Of a stretch of DNA of 64,000 nucleotides, positions 26,361-34,566 are shown piece after piece (position 1 is the stretch's first letter; the number at the start of each line of letters is the position of its first letter). The notes under the pieces are model-generated. The model searched no databases and was not told the DNA's origin. It saw nothing but the letters and a program-made list of their open reading frames with translations. A program made the position numbers and the translations under genes. The DNA comes from Bacteroidota bacterium (GTDB lineage Bacteria; Bacteroidota; Bacteroidia; Flavobacteriales; Weeksellaceae), in contig JAEWOR010000060.1 of assembly GCA_023399595.1 (NCBI GenBank), forward strand, positions 1 through 64,000. Direction: 5' to 3'.

Positions 26361-27158
26361 AACCTCTGCGGAAATCTGCGAGCTCCGCGGGAGGAAATTT
26401 ATCCCGCAGAATGCGCGGAATTGCGCAGAATAATTTAAAGAAACCTCTGCAAAAATCTACGAGCTCCGCGGGAGGAAATTTAGCCCGCAGAATGCGCGGA
26501 ATTGCGCAGAATAATTTAAAGAAACCTCTGCGAAAATCTGCGAGCTCCGCGGGAGGAAATTTATCCCGCAGAAAACGCGGAACAGCGCAGAATAATTTTA
26601 AAGAAACCTCTGCGAAAATCTGCGAGATCAGCGGGAGGAAATTTATCTTGCAGAAAACGCGGAAATACGCAGAATAATTTTAAAGAAACCTCTGCGGAAA
26701 TCTGCGTGCTCCGCGGGAGGAAATTTAGCCCGCAGAAAACGCGGAAATACGCAGAAAAATTTAAAAAAACCTCTGCGGAAATCTGTGAGCTCCGCGGGAG
26801 GAAATTTATCCCGCAGAAAACGCGGAACAGCGCAGAATAATTTAAAAGAAACCTCTGCGAAAATCTGGGAGCTCTGCGGGAGGAAATTTATCCTGCAGAA
26901 AACGCGGAAATACGCAGAATAATTTAAGAAACCTCTGCGAAAATCTGCGAGATTAGCGGGAGTTTTTTTCCCGCAGAAAACGCGGAAATACGCAGAAAAA
27001 TTTTAAAAAAACTCTGCGAAAATATGCGAGATCAGCGGGAGGGAATTTAGCCCGCAGAATACGCGGAATTGCGCAGAATAATTTAAAGAAACCTCTGCGG
27101 AAATCTGCGAGCTCCGCGGGAGTTTTTTTCCCGCAGAATACGCAGAATTACGCAGAAA
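26361..27158. repeat. Hairpin-repeat array B (about 81-bp period)
   Basis: About ten units of the same repeat as array A, in the same orientation, begin right after the hsdM stop and end 10 nt before the hsdS ATG. It begins with arm TCTGCGGAAATCTGCGAG and ends with arm CCCGCAGAATACGCAGA, so it holds ten whole hairpins (arm, loop near GGAAATTTA, opposite arm) with ~16-nt AT-rich spacers. Copies differ at scattered positions; two unit loops are replaced by a T-run (GGGAGTTTTTTTCCC). It is far richer in GC than its surroundings. Confidence 0.93.
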
Positions 27159-27168
27159 ATAAAAGAAT

Positions 27169-28374
27169 ATGGAAAACACATTGCCGAAAAATTGGGTGGA
27201 AACATCTTTATTTAATATTTCAAATGTATTGACAGGGAGAAAAGATGCAAATCATGCAACAGATGAAGGTTTATATACTTTTTTCACTTGTGCTTTTGAA
27301 CCTCTTAAAAGTCCAGATTATAGTTTTGAAGGCGAAGTCCTTATTTTACCAGGAAATGGAGCAAATGTTGGAGAGGTATTTTTTTATAAAGGAAAATTTC
27401 AAGCTTATCAAAGAACATATATCATAGAAAATATTAATATAAATTCTAGATTTACTTATTTTCATTTGAAAGCTTTTTGGAAAAAAAGAAATTCTAATTT
27501 ACAATACGGATCAGCGACAAATTATATTAAAATTGGTAATTTTCAAGATTATAAAATTAGTTTTCCGCCACTTGCCGAACAGGAGCGTATTGTTGCGAAG
27601 TTGGATGTTTTATTTGCCCAACATGAAGCCATGAAAAAAGCTTTGCAACGCATCCCACAACTCATTAAAGATTTTCGCCAACAAGTCCTTACACAAGCCG
27701 TGACAGGAAAACTCACCGAAGAATGGAGAAAAGGAAAGGATTTGGAGGAATGGAAAGAAGAGAAATTAGGCGAGATATCAAATTTGAAGGCAGGTAAATT
27801 TGTATCAGCAGCAGAAATAAAAAATGAAATAGAAGAAGGTTATTTTCCTTGTTATGGTGGTAATGGGCTAAGAGGATATGTAAAGTCATATACACATATT
27901 GGAAAATATTCATTAGTTGGAAGACAAGGTGCCTTATGTGGAAATGTACATTTGGTTGAAGGACAATTTCATGCTACTGAACATGCCTTAGTAGTAACTC
28001 CTCAATCAAATATTGATAAAATTTGGTTATTTTATAAATTAACATCTTTAGAATTAATTAATTACTCAAAAGGAGTTGCACAGCCTGGTCTGTCAGTAAT
28101 GAATCTAAACCCAATTAAAATAAATATTCCACCACTCGAAGAACAACAAGAAATCGTCTCCCGTGTAGAATCTTTATTTGCTAAAGCCGATAGCATAGAA
28201 ATCCGTTACCAAACGCTAAAAGAAAAAATAGAGGCTTTACCACAAGCCTTATTGCATAAAGCCTTCAAAGGAGAACTGGTACCGCAACTGCCCACAGACG
28301 GCGACGCCAAAGATTTGCTCGCAGAAATCTTACAACTAAAAGAAGCCACAAAACCTAAAAAAGACAAGAAGTAG
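27169..28374 (+). CDS. hsdS: Type I restriction enzyme, S subunit
   Basis: HsdS sets the DNA target of the restriction-modification complex. The 401-aa protein has two target-recognition domains (residues 1-140 and 190-335). Each is followed by a conserved helical spacer: FPPLAEQERIVAKLDVLFAQHEAMKKALQ near 145 and IPPLEEQQEIVSRVESLFAKADSIE near 325. The tail IEALPQALLHKAFKGELVPQ is the typical HsdS ending. Codon use is more AT-rich inside the recognition domains than in the spacers, as expected for swapped recognition domains. The length is full, so the gene seems intact. Confidence 0.93.
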   Translation: MENTLPKNWVETSLFNISNVLTGRKDANHATDEGLYTFFTCAFEPLKSPDYSFEGEVLILPGNGANVGEVFFYKGKFQAYQRTYIIENININSRFTYFHLKAFWKKRNSNLQYGSATNYIKIGNFQDYKISFPPLAEQERIVAKLDVLFAQHEAMKKALQRIPQLIKDFRQQVLTQAVTGKLTEEWRKGKDLEEWKEEKLGEISNLKAGKFVSAAEIKNEIEEGYFPCYGGNGLRGYVKSYTHIGKYSLVGRQGALCGNVHLVEGQFHATEHALVVTPQSNIDKIWLFYKLTSLELINYSKGVAQPGLSVMNLNPIKINIPPLEEQQEIVSRVESLFAKADSIEIRYQTLKEKIEALPQALLHKAFKGELVPQLPTDGDAKDLLAEILQLKEATKPKKDKK

Positions 28375-28566
28375 AAAACATCCTACAGATTCCTTATTTT
28401 TAAAACATGGGGTAGATGGTATTGTACACCCTTTTATTAGCAAATCTGAGTTTGGGTAAATATAAATTTGTAAATATCTGATTTTCAGTATTTAATTATT
28501 TGTCGCAAAGATGCAAGGTGTTTTAGTATTTTAAAACTGAAGAATGCTAAACTTATATTTTCTACA

Positions 28567-28601
28567 AAAAAGACTTAGCATGAAAAATGGTAAGTCTTTT
28601 T
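28567..28601. terminator. Bidirectional terminator hsdS/sulP
   Basis: AAAAAGACTTA and TAAGTCTTTTT form an 11-bp perfect stem around a 13-nt loop with A- and T-runs outside. The two flanking genes converge on it. The rest of the 264-bp gap shows no other feature. Confidence 0.85.
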
Positions 28602-28638
28602 ATTTTTAAACTTTAAAAACCAATTAAATAGCCGATGA

Positions 28639-30168
28639 CTAAGGCATTACTTTATAGGTAGGATCTTCTTGAATGTTCACTTCAATAAAACCGTTTGCGT
28701 TTTCTAATAATTTTTTGCAGTCAGAGCTTAGGTGTTTTAGTACCACTTGTTTATTCTGATTTTTATATTTGTAAATCAATTTTTTAAGCGTTTCAATAGC
28801 GGACATATCTACAATTCGAGATTCTTGGAAATCGATAATAATAGTTGTTGGATCTTTATCAATATCAAATTTTTCTAGAAAAGCCGTTGTGCTTCCAAAG
28901 AAAAGAGGTCCATAAATTTCATAAACTTTATTTCCAGATTCATCTACAGATTTTCTTGCTCTAATTCTTTTGGCATTGTCCCATGCAAAAACCAAAGCGG
29001 AGATAATAACTCCCACCAAAACTGCTAATGCAAGGTTGTGTAAGATAATGGTAATTAATGCTACTGTAATTCCCACAAAAATATCAGACTTAGGCATTTT
29101 TCTAATAATTCTAAATGAAGCCCATTCGAAAGTGGAAATGGCAACCATCATCATTACTCCCACCAATGCAGCCATAGGTATTTGTTCAATTACAGAACTT
29201 CCTACAAGAATAATGAAAAGTATAGTGAGTGCTCCTATAATTGCAGAGATTCTTGTTCTTGCACCTGCTCCTACATTTACCAATGTTTGGGCAATCATGG
29301 CGCAACCTCCCATACCTCCAAAAAATCCGTTAGTTATATTGGCAACACCTTGTGCTACGGCTTCTTTATTAGATTTTCCTTTGGTATTTGTAATTTCATC
29401 CACCATATTTAAGGTGAGTAAAGATTCTATTAATCCAACTCCAGCCATTATCAATGAATAAGGAAAAATAATCTTTAAAGTTTCTATATTTAAAGGAATT
29501 TCTGGGATATTAAAAGAGGGTAGAGAACCACTTACGGAAGCAATATCAATTACTTTTTTAGTGTCGATATTAAAAAAATAAGTGATTCCAAAGACAAACA
29601 TGATGGCTACTAAAGAAGCGGGAACTACTTTGGAAAACTTAGGAAATACATATACAATTGCAATGGTTAATAAGGTAAGTCCTAACATTATATAAAGCGC
29701 GGAACCCTCCATCCAAGTGCTTATTCCGTCTTTAACAATTTTAAATTGAGCCACCTGAGCCATAAAAATAATCACCGCAAGACCATTGAGGAAACCGTAC
29801 ATAACGGGTTGGGGGATGAGTCTTACAAATTTTCCTAGTTTGAATACGCCAACTAGAATTTGCATAAGTCCCGCCAAAATAATTGCCCCGAAAAGATACT
29901 GAACGCCGTGTGTAGAAGCTAAAGCAATAAGAACTATAACTGTTGCACCTGCTCCTCCTGAAATCATTCCTGGTCGACCTCCTAAAATTGCGGTTACAAT
30001 TCCCATTAAAAAAGCAGCGTAAAGACCTGTAAGTGGTGATAAACCCGCCAAAATAGCAAATGATAATGATTCGGGAATCATCGTCATGGCTACTGTAAAA
30101 CCTGCTAAGATTTCATTTTTAAGATTGATATTGCGATTCCAGCGAAAACCAGATAAAATGTTTTCCAT
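28639..30168 (-). CDS. SulP-family anion transporter
   Basis: This inner-membrane anion (sulfate, bicarbonate or dicarboxylate) transporter has 509 aa. It has about 12-14 membrane helices, with the SulP signature near the N-terminus (IPESLSFAILAGLSPLTGLYAAF) and conserved ISGGAGATVIV. A C-terminal STAS domain lies at about 400-500 (TIIIDFQESRIVDMSAIETL). Short prokaryotic members of this type include BicA-like bicarbonate carriers, but the substrate cannot be assigned. It is a single-gene unit convergent with hsdS. Confidence 0.9.
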   Translation of the reverse strand: MENILSGFRWNRNINLKNEILAGFTVAMTMIPESLSFAILAGLSPLTGLYAAFLMGIVTAILGGRPGMISGGAGATVIVLIALASTHGVQYLFGAIILAGLMQILVGVFKLGKFVRLIPQPVMYGFLNGLAVIIFMAQVAQFKIVKDGISTWMEGSALYIMLGLTLLTIAIVYVFPKFSKVVPASLVAIMFVFGITYFFNIDTKKVIDIASVSGSLPSFNIPEIPLNIETLKIIFPYSLIMAGVGLIESLLTLNMVDEITNTKGKSNKEAVAQGVANITNGFFGGMGGCAMIAQTLVNVGAGARTRISAIIGALTILFIILVGSSVIEQIPMAALVGVMMMVAISTFEWASFRIIRKMPKSDIFVGITVALITIILHNLALAVLVGVIISALVFAWDNAKRIRARKSVDESGNKVYEIYGPLFFGSTTAFLEKFDIDKDPTTIIIDFQESRIVDMSAIETLKKLIYKYKNQNKQVVLKHLSSDCKKLLENANGFIEVNIQEDPTYKVMP

Positions 30169-30229
30169 TACTTGTTTTTAAATGAATATGAGAAAAATAA
30201 TTGGATGAAGTTAGTTACGAAAAAAGAAA

Positions 30230-30264
30230 AAAAAGTCGCGGAAACTTCGTTTCCGCGACTTTTT
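30230..30264 (-). terminator. Terminator of the transaldolase gene
   Basis: AAAAAGTCGCGGAAA and TTTCCGCGACTTTTT make a 15-bp perfect stem with a CTTCG loop and a T-run on the minus strand, 16 nt past the stop. Confidence 0.92.
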
Positions 30265-30280
30265 TTGTAAGACTTATATT

Positions 30281-30934
30281 TTATCCCAATTTTTTAGCAT
30301 CAGCTACAAACTGTGCTAATCCGTTGTCTGTTAATGGGTGTTTTAATAAATTTAAAATTGGACCTAGAGGAGAAGTAATCACATCTGCACCAATTTTTGC
30401 ACACTCAATAATATGCATAGGATGACGGATAGAAGCCGCTAAAATTTGAGTTGTATAACCGTAGTTATCGAAAATAACTCTAATATCCTCAATAAGCGCC
30501 AATCCATCAGTAGAAATATCGTCTAATCTTCCCAAGAAAGGTGAAACATAAGTAGCTCCCGCTTTAGCAGCCATTAATGCTTGTCCTGCAGAGAAAATTA
30601 ATGTACAATTGGTTTTTACACCTTTATCTGTAAAATATTTTATTGCTTTAATACCATCTTTAATCATTGGAATTTTTACCACAATATTCGGATGTAGGCT
30701 TGCTAATTCTTCACCTTCTTTAATCATTTCGTCATAAGTAGTAGAAAGAACTTCTGCAGAAATATCGCCATCAGCAATTTCACAAATATTTTTGTAGTGC
30801 TGCATAATAGCGTTGGTTCCACTAATTCCTTCTTTTGCCATTAAAGACGGATTGGTAGTTACACCATCAAGAATTCCTAAATCTTGAGCTTCTTTTATCT
30901 GCTCCAGATTAGCTGTGTCTATAAAAAACTTCAT
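30281..30934 (-). CDS. tal: Transaldolase (FSA/TalC type)
   Basis: The 217-aa length fits the small transaldolase / fructose-6-phosphate aldolase subfamily. The start MKFFIDTANLEQIKEA carries the catalytic Asp. GVTTNPSLMAKEG, the Schiff-base Lys in NIVVKIPMIKDG (about residue 85) and ILAASIRHPMHIIECAKIGAD are typical. It acts in the non-oxidative pentose phosphate pathway. Separating transaldolase from FSA needs active-site residues I did not resolve. Its -7 box lies at 30962-30969. Confidence 0.93.
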   Translation of the reverse strand: MKFFIDTANLEQIKEAQDLGILDGVTTNPSLMAKEGISGTNAIMQHYKNICEIADGDISAEVLSTTYDEMIKEGEELASLHPNIVVKIPMIKDGIKAIKYFTDKGVKTNCTLIFSAGQALMAAKAGATYVSPFLGRLDDISTDGLALIEDIRVIFDNYGYTTQILAASIRHPMHIIECAKIGADVITSPLGPILNLLKHPLTDNGLAQFVADAKKLG

Positions 30935-30961
30935 TATTTTTACTTTAAATTTTTCGTACTA

Positions 30962-30969
30962 CAAAGATA
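30962..30969 (-). promoter_or_regulatory. -7 promoter box for the transaldolase gene
   Basis: The minus strand reads TATCTTTG, an exact consensus, 27 nt before the start codon at 30934. Confidence 0.6.
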
Positions 30970-31008
30970 AGAAAATCAGCTTCAAATTAAGTTTTAAACT
31001 TTTATGAC

Positions 31009-32127
31009 TTACACATTATTTTTTTGTGAAATCAGTTCTACAATTATATTTGAAATTTCGTTAGCGTAAAATGTTACAGTTGAATTGAAATCAGTTTCAA
31101 AAAGTTGAACATCATCCATTATTGGAAAAATTTTCCAATAAGTGAAATGATCGTAAACGTTTTCTTTTTTTAGTGAATGCAATAAACTTTCATTTCTTAT
31201 TTCATTGAAAGTTCTAATGGAAAGAACGGGTAAATTTTTGCCTTTAAAACGGAAATGCAATGAATCTATATCAATTAAACCAAGAACATCAACTGAGGGA
31301 GCGCCTTTATATTTTCCTAATTTTATATCTAATTTATAGTGTTTTAATTTTAAAATATCAACCAATTCTTTCAAAACATTTATCTTAAGATTATTTAAAA
31401 CATCTTCATAGTTTTTATAAATTTCGTAAGAAGCTCTGAGGTTGGATTTTATTATTTCATGAATATTTTGTGACATTTCTATATTGGTAGATTGTTTGGT
31501 TAGTTTTTTTAATAAAAAATTGTATTGATTTAGAACTTCTCTCACCATGGGTTTATCAAATGCTAATTTTGCACATTCGTTAATCCATACAATAATATTT
31601 TCTTTGTAAGAAATAGTTTTGTAAATTTTTTCTTTGTCAGGATTTATATCAATTGTAGAGCCTTCTTTACCATCTAAAGTTAAGTACAGTAGTTCGGCTT
31701 TTGGAAATCTATTTTTGTACCTCTCTAGCTGATTAATTTGTTCGGAGGCATATATTTTATTTTCAATAATAATCATATTTTCTTCCGAATCTTTTATAAC
31801 AATATCAATTCTTCCTCCTTCTGTATTGTCTTCATTTTTAAAACCAATATGTTCCTCTTTTTTTGAAGTTGCGTTGTCGTAATTTATTTTAAAATCTGAA
31901 CTCAAATTTTTTAATACAAATAGTTCCAAAGGTTTACTACCTAAAGAATGTTTTCCTGTCGGATTAAGAAGTTCTGCAATAAGTGCAGAATGCGTGAAAA
32001 CTTCATCGGACTCCATACTCATAACTGTAAAAATATTGAATTCTTCTCCCGAAATCAGTTTTTGCTTTTCAAACATCTCTATTAATCTTGATATTTCACC
32101 AAGGAAACTGAAATTTACTTCATGCAT
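31009..32127 (-). CDS. PD-(D/E)XK nuclease-superfamily protein
   Basis: The 372-aa protein resembles the PDDEXK_4 group. An N-terminal helical part with FTHSALIAELLNPTGKHSLG is followed by the nuclease core GGRIDIVIKD...MIIIENKIYASEQINQLERY, giving the Asp and Glu-x-Lys at about residues 108 and 122. Such proteins occur in defence and mobile contexts; the role is unproven. Its ATG overlaps the stop of the small upstream gene by one base (TAATG), so the two are translationally coupled. Confidence 0.8.
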   Translation of the reverse strand: MHEVNFSFLGEISRLIEMFEKQKLISGEEFNIFTVMSMESDEVFTHSALIAELLNPTGKHSLGSKPLELFVLKNLSSDFKINYDNATSKKEEHIGFKNEDNTEGGRIDIVIKDSEENMIIIENKIYASEQINQLERYKNRFPKAELLYLTLDGKEGSTIDINPDKEKIYKTISYKENIIVWINECAKLAFDKPMVREVLNQYNFLLKKLTKQSTNIEMSQNIHEIIKSNLRASYEIYKNYEDVLNNLKINVLKELVDILKLKHYKLDIKLGKYKGAPSVDVLGLIDIDSLHFRFKGKNLPVLSIRTFNEIRNESLLHSLKKENVYDHFTYWKIFPIMDDVQLFETDFNSTVTFYANEISNIIVELISQKNNV

Positions 32128-32312
32128 TATTTTACTTTTTCAATAGTGAAATCTCCTAATGAAGCATTACCCATTTTTAAACCAAATTGCCTTTCAAATG
32201 CTTCTGCAATTATCTTCGTGCCTGGTGGATGTGGATGACTAATTTGTATCTTTAAACCTTTTGTTACTTTTCCTACATTTCTTTTTACGGTAATATTGTA
32301 AGTGTTTGCCAT
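32127..32312 (-). CDS. Small conserved-looking protein (61 aa)
   Basis: I place the start at MANTYNITVKRN because the -7 box at 32364-32371 lies between it and the longer in-frame start at 32411, which would fall upstream of transcription. The protein has a beta-rich look (TYNITVKRNVGKVTKGLKIQ) and ISHPHPPGTKI. I do not recognise the family. Coupling to the PD-(D/E)XK gene suggests a two-gene unit, possibly with a regulatory or antidote-like role; that is speculation. Confidence 0.6.
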   Translation of the reverse strand: MANTYNITVKRNVGKVTKGLKIQISHPHPPGTKIIAEAFERQFGLKMGNASLGDFTIEKVK

Positions 32313-32363
32313 AATTCTAAATTTATTGAATGTTAAACTTAAATAATTGAAATTAATTTTCCC

Positions 32364-32371
32364 CAAAGATA
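32364..32371 (-). promoter_or_regulatory. -7 promoter box for the nuclease pair
   Basis: The minus strand reads TATCTTTG, 52 nt before the 61-aa gene. It fixes the start of that gene at 32312 rather than 32411. Confidence 0.6.
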
Positions 32372-32422
32372 ATCTTGCATTAAGGTTGTTTTCTTTCCCA
32401 ATTTTTCCCAATTTTGTGAAGA

Positions 32423-32430
32423 TAGATTTG
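32423..32430 (+). promoter_or_regulatory. -7 box, near-leaderless HTH gene
   Basis: TAGATTTG matches TAnnTTTG exactly and ends 9 nt before the ATG at 32439, predicting a leader of only a few bases. Confidence 0.55.
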
Positions 32431-32438
32431 AATTTTTT

Positions 32439-33611
32439 ATGATTGAAGAACTAAAGCGAGAATTTGAACAGAATTATTTTAAAGAACTTTCATCTGTGAA
32501 AGGACTTGAAAAATTAGCAGAAGAAATTAAAATTTCTAAAAATACTCTTAGAAGATTTTTAGGGAAAATGAAAAACGAAAATACATTAAGTTCTTCTTCT
32601 CTTAATTTAATTTCTAATTCGTTAAACTATGCAAGTTTTAATGAATTTGAGAATTCTAAAAATCATAAGTTGAATTCTCAGTTTGATGATGGAACATTAC
32701 TTTTTTACCAATTTTTAAAGGACAGAAAAATTAATGAAAAGGAAGTCGTTTTTTGGAATATCAATCTTATCAATTCAAAAAAAATTCTTCAATCAGACGA
32801 AATTTTAATGGGTTTTGTGCAAAAGTTTAAAAACTATCCCAAAATTTTAGAATATGTTTTAGGTTGGCATCCTGATTATGGAAGAATTTCTCAAAAAAAG
32901 TATCAAGAAATTCTAATTTTGGCAGCATCAAAAACAAAAGAGTCACATTTTAGAGTATTTGCTTATAGTTTTGCTGTTCAAGGTATATTCTTGTCCACCA
33001 GAGATATTTCATTAATGGAAAAGTACGTGAAAAATGCAGAGGTTTTTTATTATAAAATGTTAAAAGTAAAGGATGAATTCTATATTTTTCCCATTCTGAG
33101 ATTTTCTATTGCTCAGATTTTTTTAGAATTCTCAAGACCTTCAAAAGGATTTGAAGATTTAGCAGATGAAATTATTTCTTTACCAAAGAAACAAGGTTTT
33201 GACGAATTACATACAATTGTATTTAATTTACATTTGGCGGATGCATTTAATATCTTAGGAAAATATGATAAGGCTTTTTCTTTATTAGCAAATTACTCTG
33301 ACCAAGATTTTAATGAAATTTGGACAAAGTACCATACCGAAAAATATTTTTATTTTTTCAAAATCACTAAAATAATGTCCATGTTGGGACAAGGCAATAT
33401 AGGCGACGCAACTTCGTCGTTTGCTGCCTTTAATTATAATAGGAATGACACTAATATTACTTTTGATATTCAACCCTATTTGGATTTACAATACTTTACA
33501 TTAGGTTATTTTTTAGATAAGAAAAATAAGGATATATATCGAGAGAAAGTGAATTTCTTGATGAATCAGATAGGATTTACGAAATGGGAAGAAATTCTTA
33601 ATAGACTCTAG
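32439..33611 (+). CDS. HTH-containing helical-repeat protein
   Basis: The 390-aa protein starts with a helix-turn-helix-like segment at about 15-60 (LEKLAEEIKISKNTLRRFLGKM). A long all-helical region follows whose periodic aromatic and small residues (GRISQKKYQEILILAASK, HLADAFNILGKYDKAFSLLANY) look TPR-like. That layout resembles regulators that sense a ligand or peptide through a repeat domain, but I do not recognise a named family. The transporter gene starts 2 nt after its stop, so the two are probably a functional pair. Confidence 0.6.
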   Translation: MIEELKREFEQNYFKELSSVKGLEKLAEEIKISKNTLRRFLGKMKNENTLSSSSLNLISNSLNYASFNEFENSKNHKLNSQFDDGTLLFYQFLKDRKINEKEVVFWNINLINSKKILQSDEILMGFVQKFKNYPKILEYVLGWHPDYGRISQKKYQEILILAASKTKESHFRVFAYSFAVQGIFLSTRDISLMEKYVKNAEVFYYKMLKVKDEFYIFPILRFSIAQIFLEFSRPSKGFEDLADEIISLPKKQGFDELHTIVFNLHLADAFNILGKYDKAFSLLANYSDQDFNEIWTKYHTEKYFYFFKITKIMSMLGQGNIGDATSSFAAFNYNRNDTNITFDIQPYLDLQYFTLGYFLDKKNKDIYREKVNFLMNQIGFTKWEEILNRL

Positions 33612-33612
33612 A

Positions 33613-34491
33613 ATGATCTTAATAATCACGCTTATTGGACATTTAGCATATGGAATTACCAATCCGTTATGGAAAAGTCCTGCACAAAAAGTAGGAACTT
33701 TTCCGCTTGTAATGATTAGAAGTTTAGGATGTTTACTGATTTTTCTTCTTTTGTTTTTATTTTCAGAATACTTTGGATACGGGAAAAACTATAAATTGAG
33801 TGCGAATCTTTTTGTTGAAGCATTTGTTTTGTGCTGTCTTAATTCTTTAGGTTTAATTTTTTTCATAAAGTCACTACAACATGGTGAGGTAAGTACAGTA
33901 ATAGGTCTTAATAAACTGAATATTATTATTGGATTTGTTATTGCTTTTTTGTTTAGAGGCGAAGAAATTACGAAAGGGAAAATTCTTTTAGGACTTGTCG
34001 TCGCTTTGGGTATTTATTTGGTGGATCAAAATAGGAATAATAAAATAGGTGATTTTAAGCCGTCAAAATCATTTTTTTATATTTTTTTATCTAGGTTCTT
34101 CTGGGGAACTTTTTTTCTTCTAATTCCCTATATAAAAGATTTTGGAATATTGCTTTTTTGTATTGTTTTAGAAAGTGCAGTTTTTACAACAAGTTCCATT
34201 TTTTATGTATTCTCGAATAAAAAATTCAATTTTGAAAGCATCCAAAAAAGAACAATAATAGAAATTCTATTTTTAATTCTGTTGGGTTGTATTGGAACGG
34301 TATGCTTAAATTTTGCACTTGCAAAAATGGGTATATTCTTATTTGCTATCATTGCTTTAATAGAACCTGCTATTGGCTTGACTTTCTCTAAATTTTATTA
34401 TAAAGAAAAGCTTGAGTTTCAAAAAATACTTGGAATTTTTATTTCTGTAGTTGCAGTTATTATCTATCAAATTTATAACAGTTTTAAATAA
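33613..34491 (+). CDS. EamA/DMT-family membrane transporter
   Basis: The 292-aa protein has about ten hydrophobic helices in two EamA-like halves (IRSLGCLLIFLLLFLFS; STVIGLNKLNIIIGFVIAFLF; LGLVVALGIYLVDQ; then the second half ending FQKILGIFISVVAVIIY). DMT carriers export or import small metabolites. It starts one base after the stop of the HTH protein, implying translational coupling. The substrate is unknown. Confidence 0.82.
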   Translation: MILIITLIGHLAYGITNPLWKSPAQKVGTFPLVMIRSLGCLLIFLLLFLFSEYFGYGKNYKLSANLFVEAFVLCCLNSLGLIFFIKSLQHGEVSTVIGLNKLNIIIGFVIAFLFRGEEITKGKILLGLVVALGIYLVDQNRNNKIGDFKPSKSFFYIFLSRFFWGTFFLLIPYIKDFGILLFCIVLESAVFTTSSIFYVFSNKKFNFESIQKRTIIEILFLILLGCIGTVCLNFALAKMGIFLFAIIALIEPAIGLTFSKFYYKEKLEFQKILGIFISVVAVIIYQIYNSFK

Positions 34492-34536
34492 CTTCTCATT
34501 CATTTTTAAAACTGAACATGCTAGCTTGTAAAACCC

Positions 34537-34544
34537 TAACTTTG
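34537..34544 (+). promoter_or_regulatory. -7 promoter box for pepE
   Basis: TAACTTTG matches the consensus, 23 nt before the ATG at 34567. Confidence 0.5.
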
Positions 34545-34566
34545 TTTCTTTGTAATAATTAAGAAT

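Noticed and set aside
26411..26677. Open frame of 88 codons within repeat array B
   Set aside because: It gives the same repeated translation as array A; the frame is a by-product of the repeat period.
24374..27158. CRISPR array
   Set aside because: The whole ~81-bp unit including the 'spacer' is repeated, the AT-rich linkers are near-identical rather than unique, and no cas genes are present.
17833..28374. Integrated island with tRNA-Ala as attachment site
   Set aside because: No integrase gene and no duplicate of the tRNA 3' end was found up to 28.6 kb, so integration at the tRNA is not supported.
28970..29461. Plus-strand frame of 163 codons inside the SulP gene
   Set aside because: It is antisense to the well-conserved SulP membrane region; its Ile/Thr-rich translation mirrors the transporter codons.
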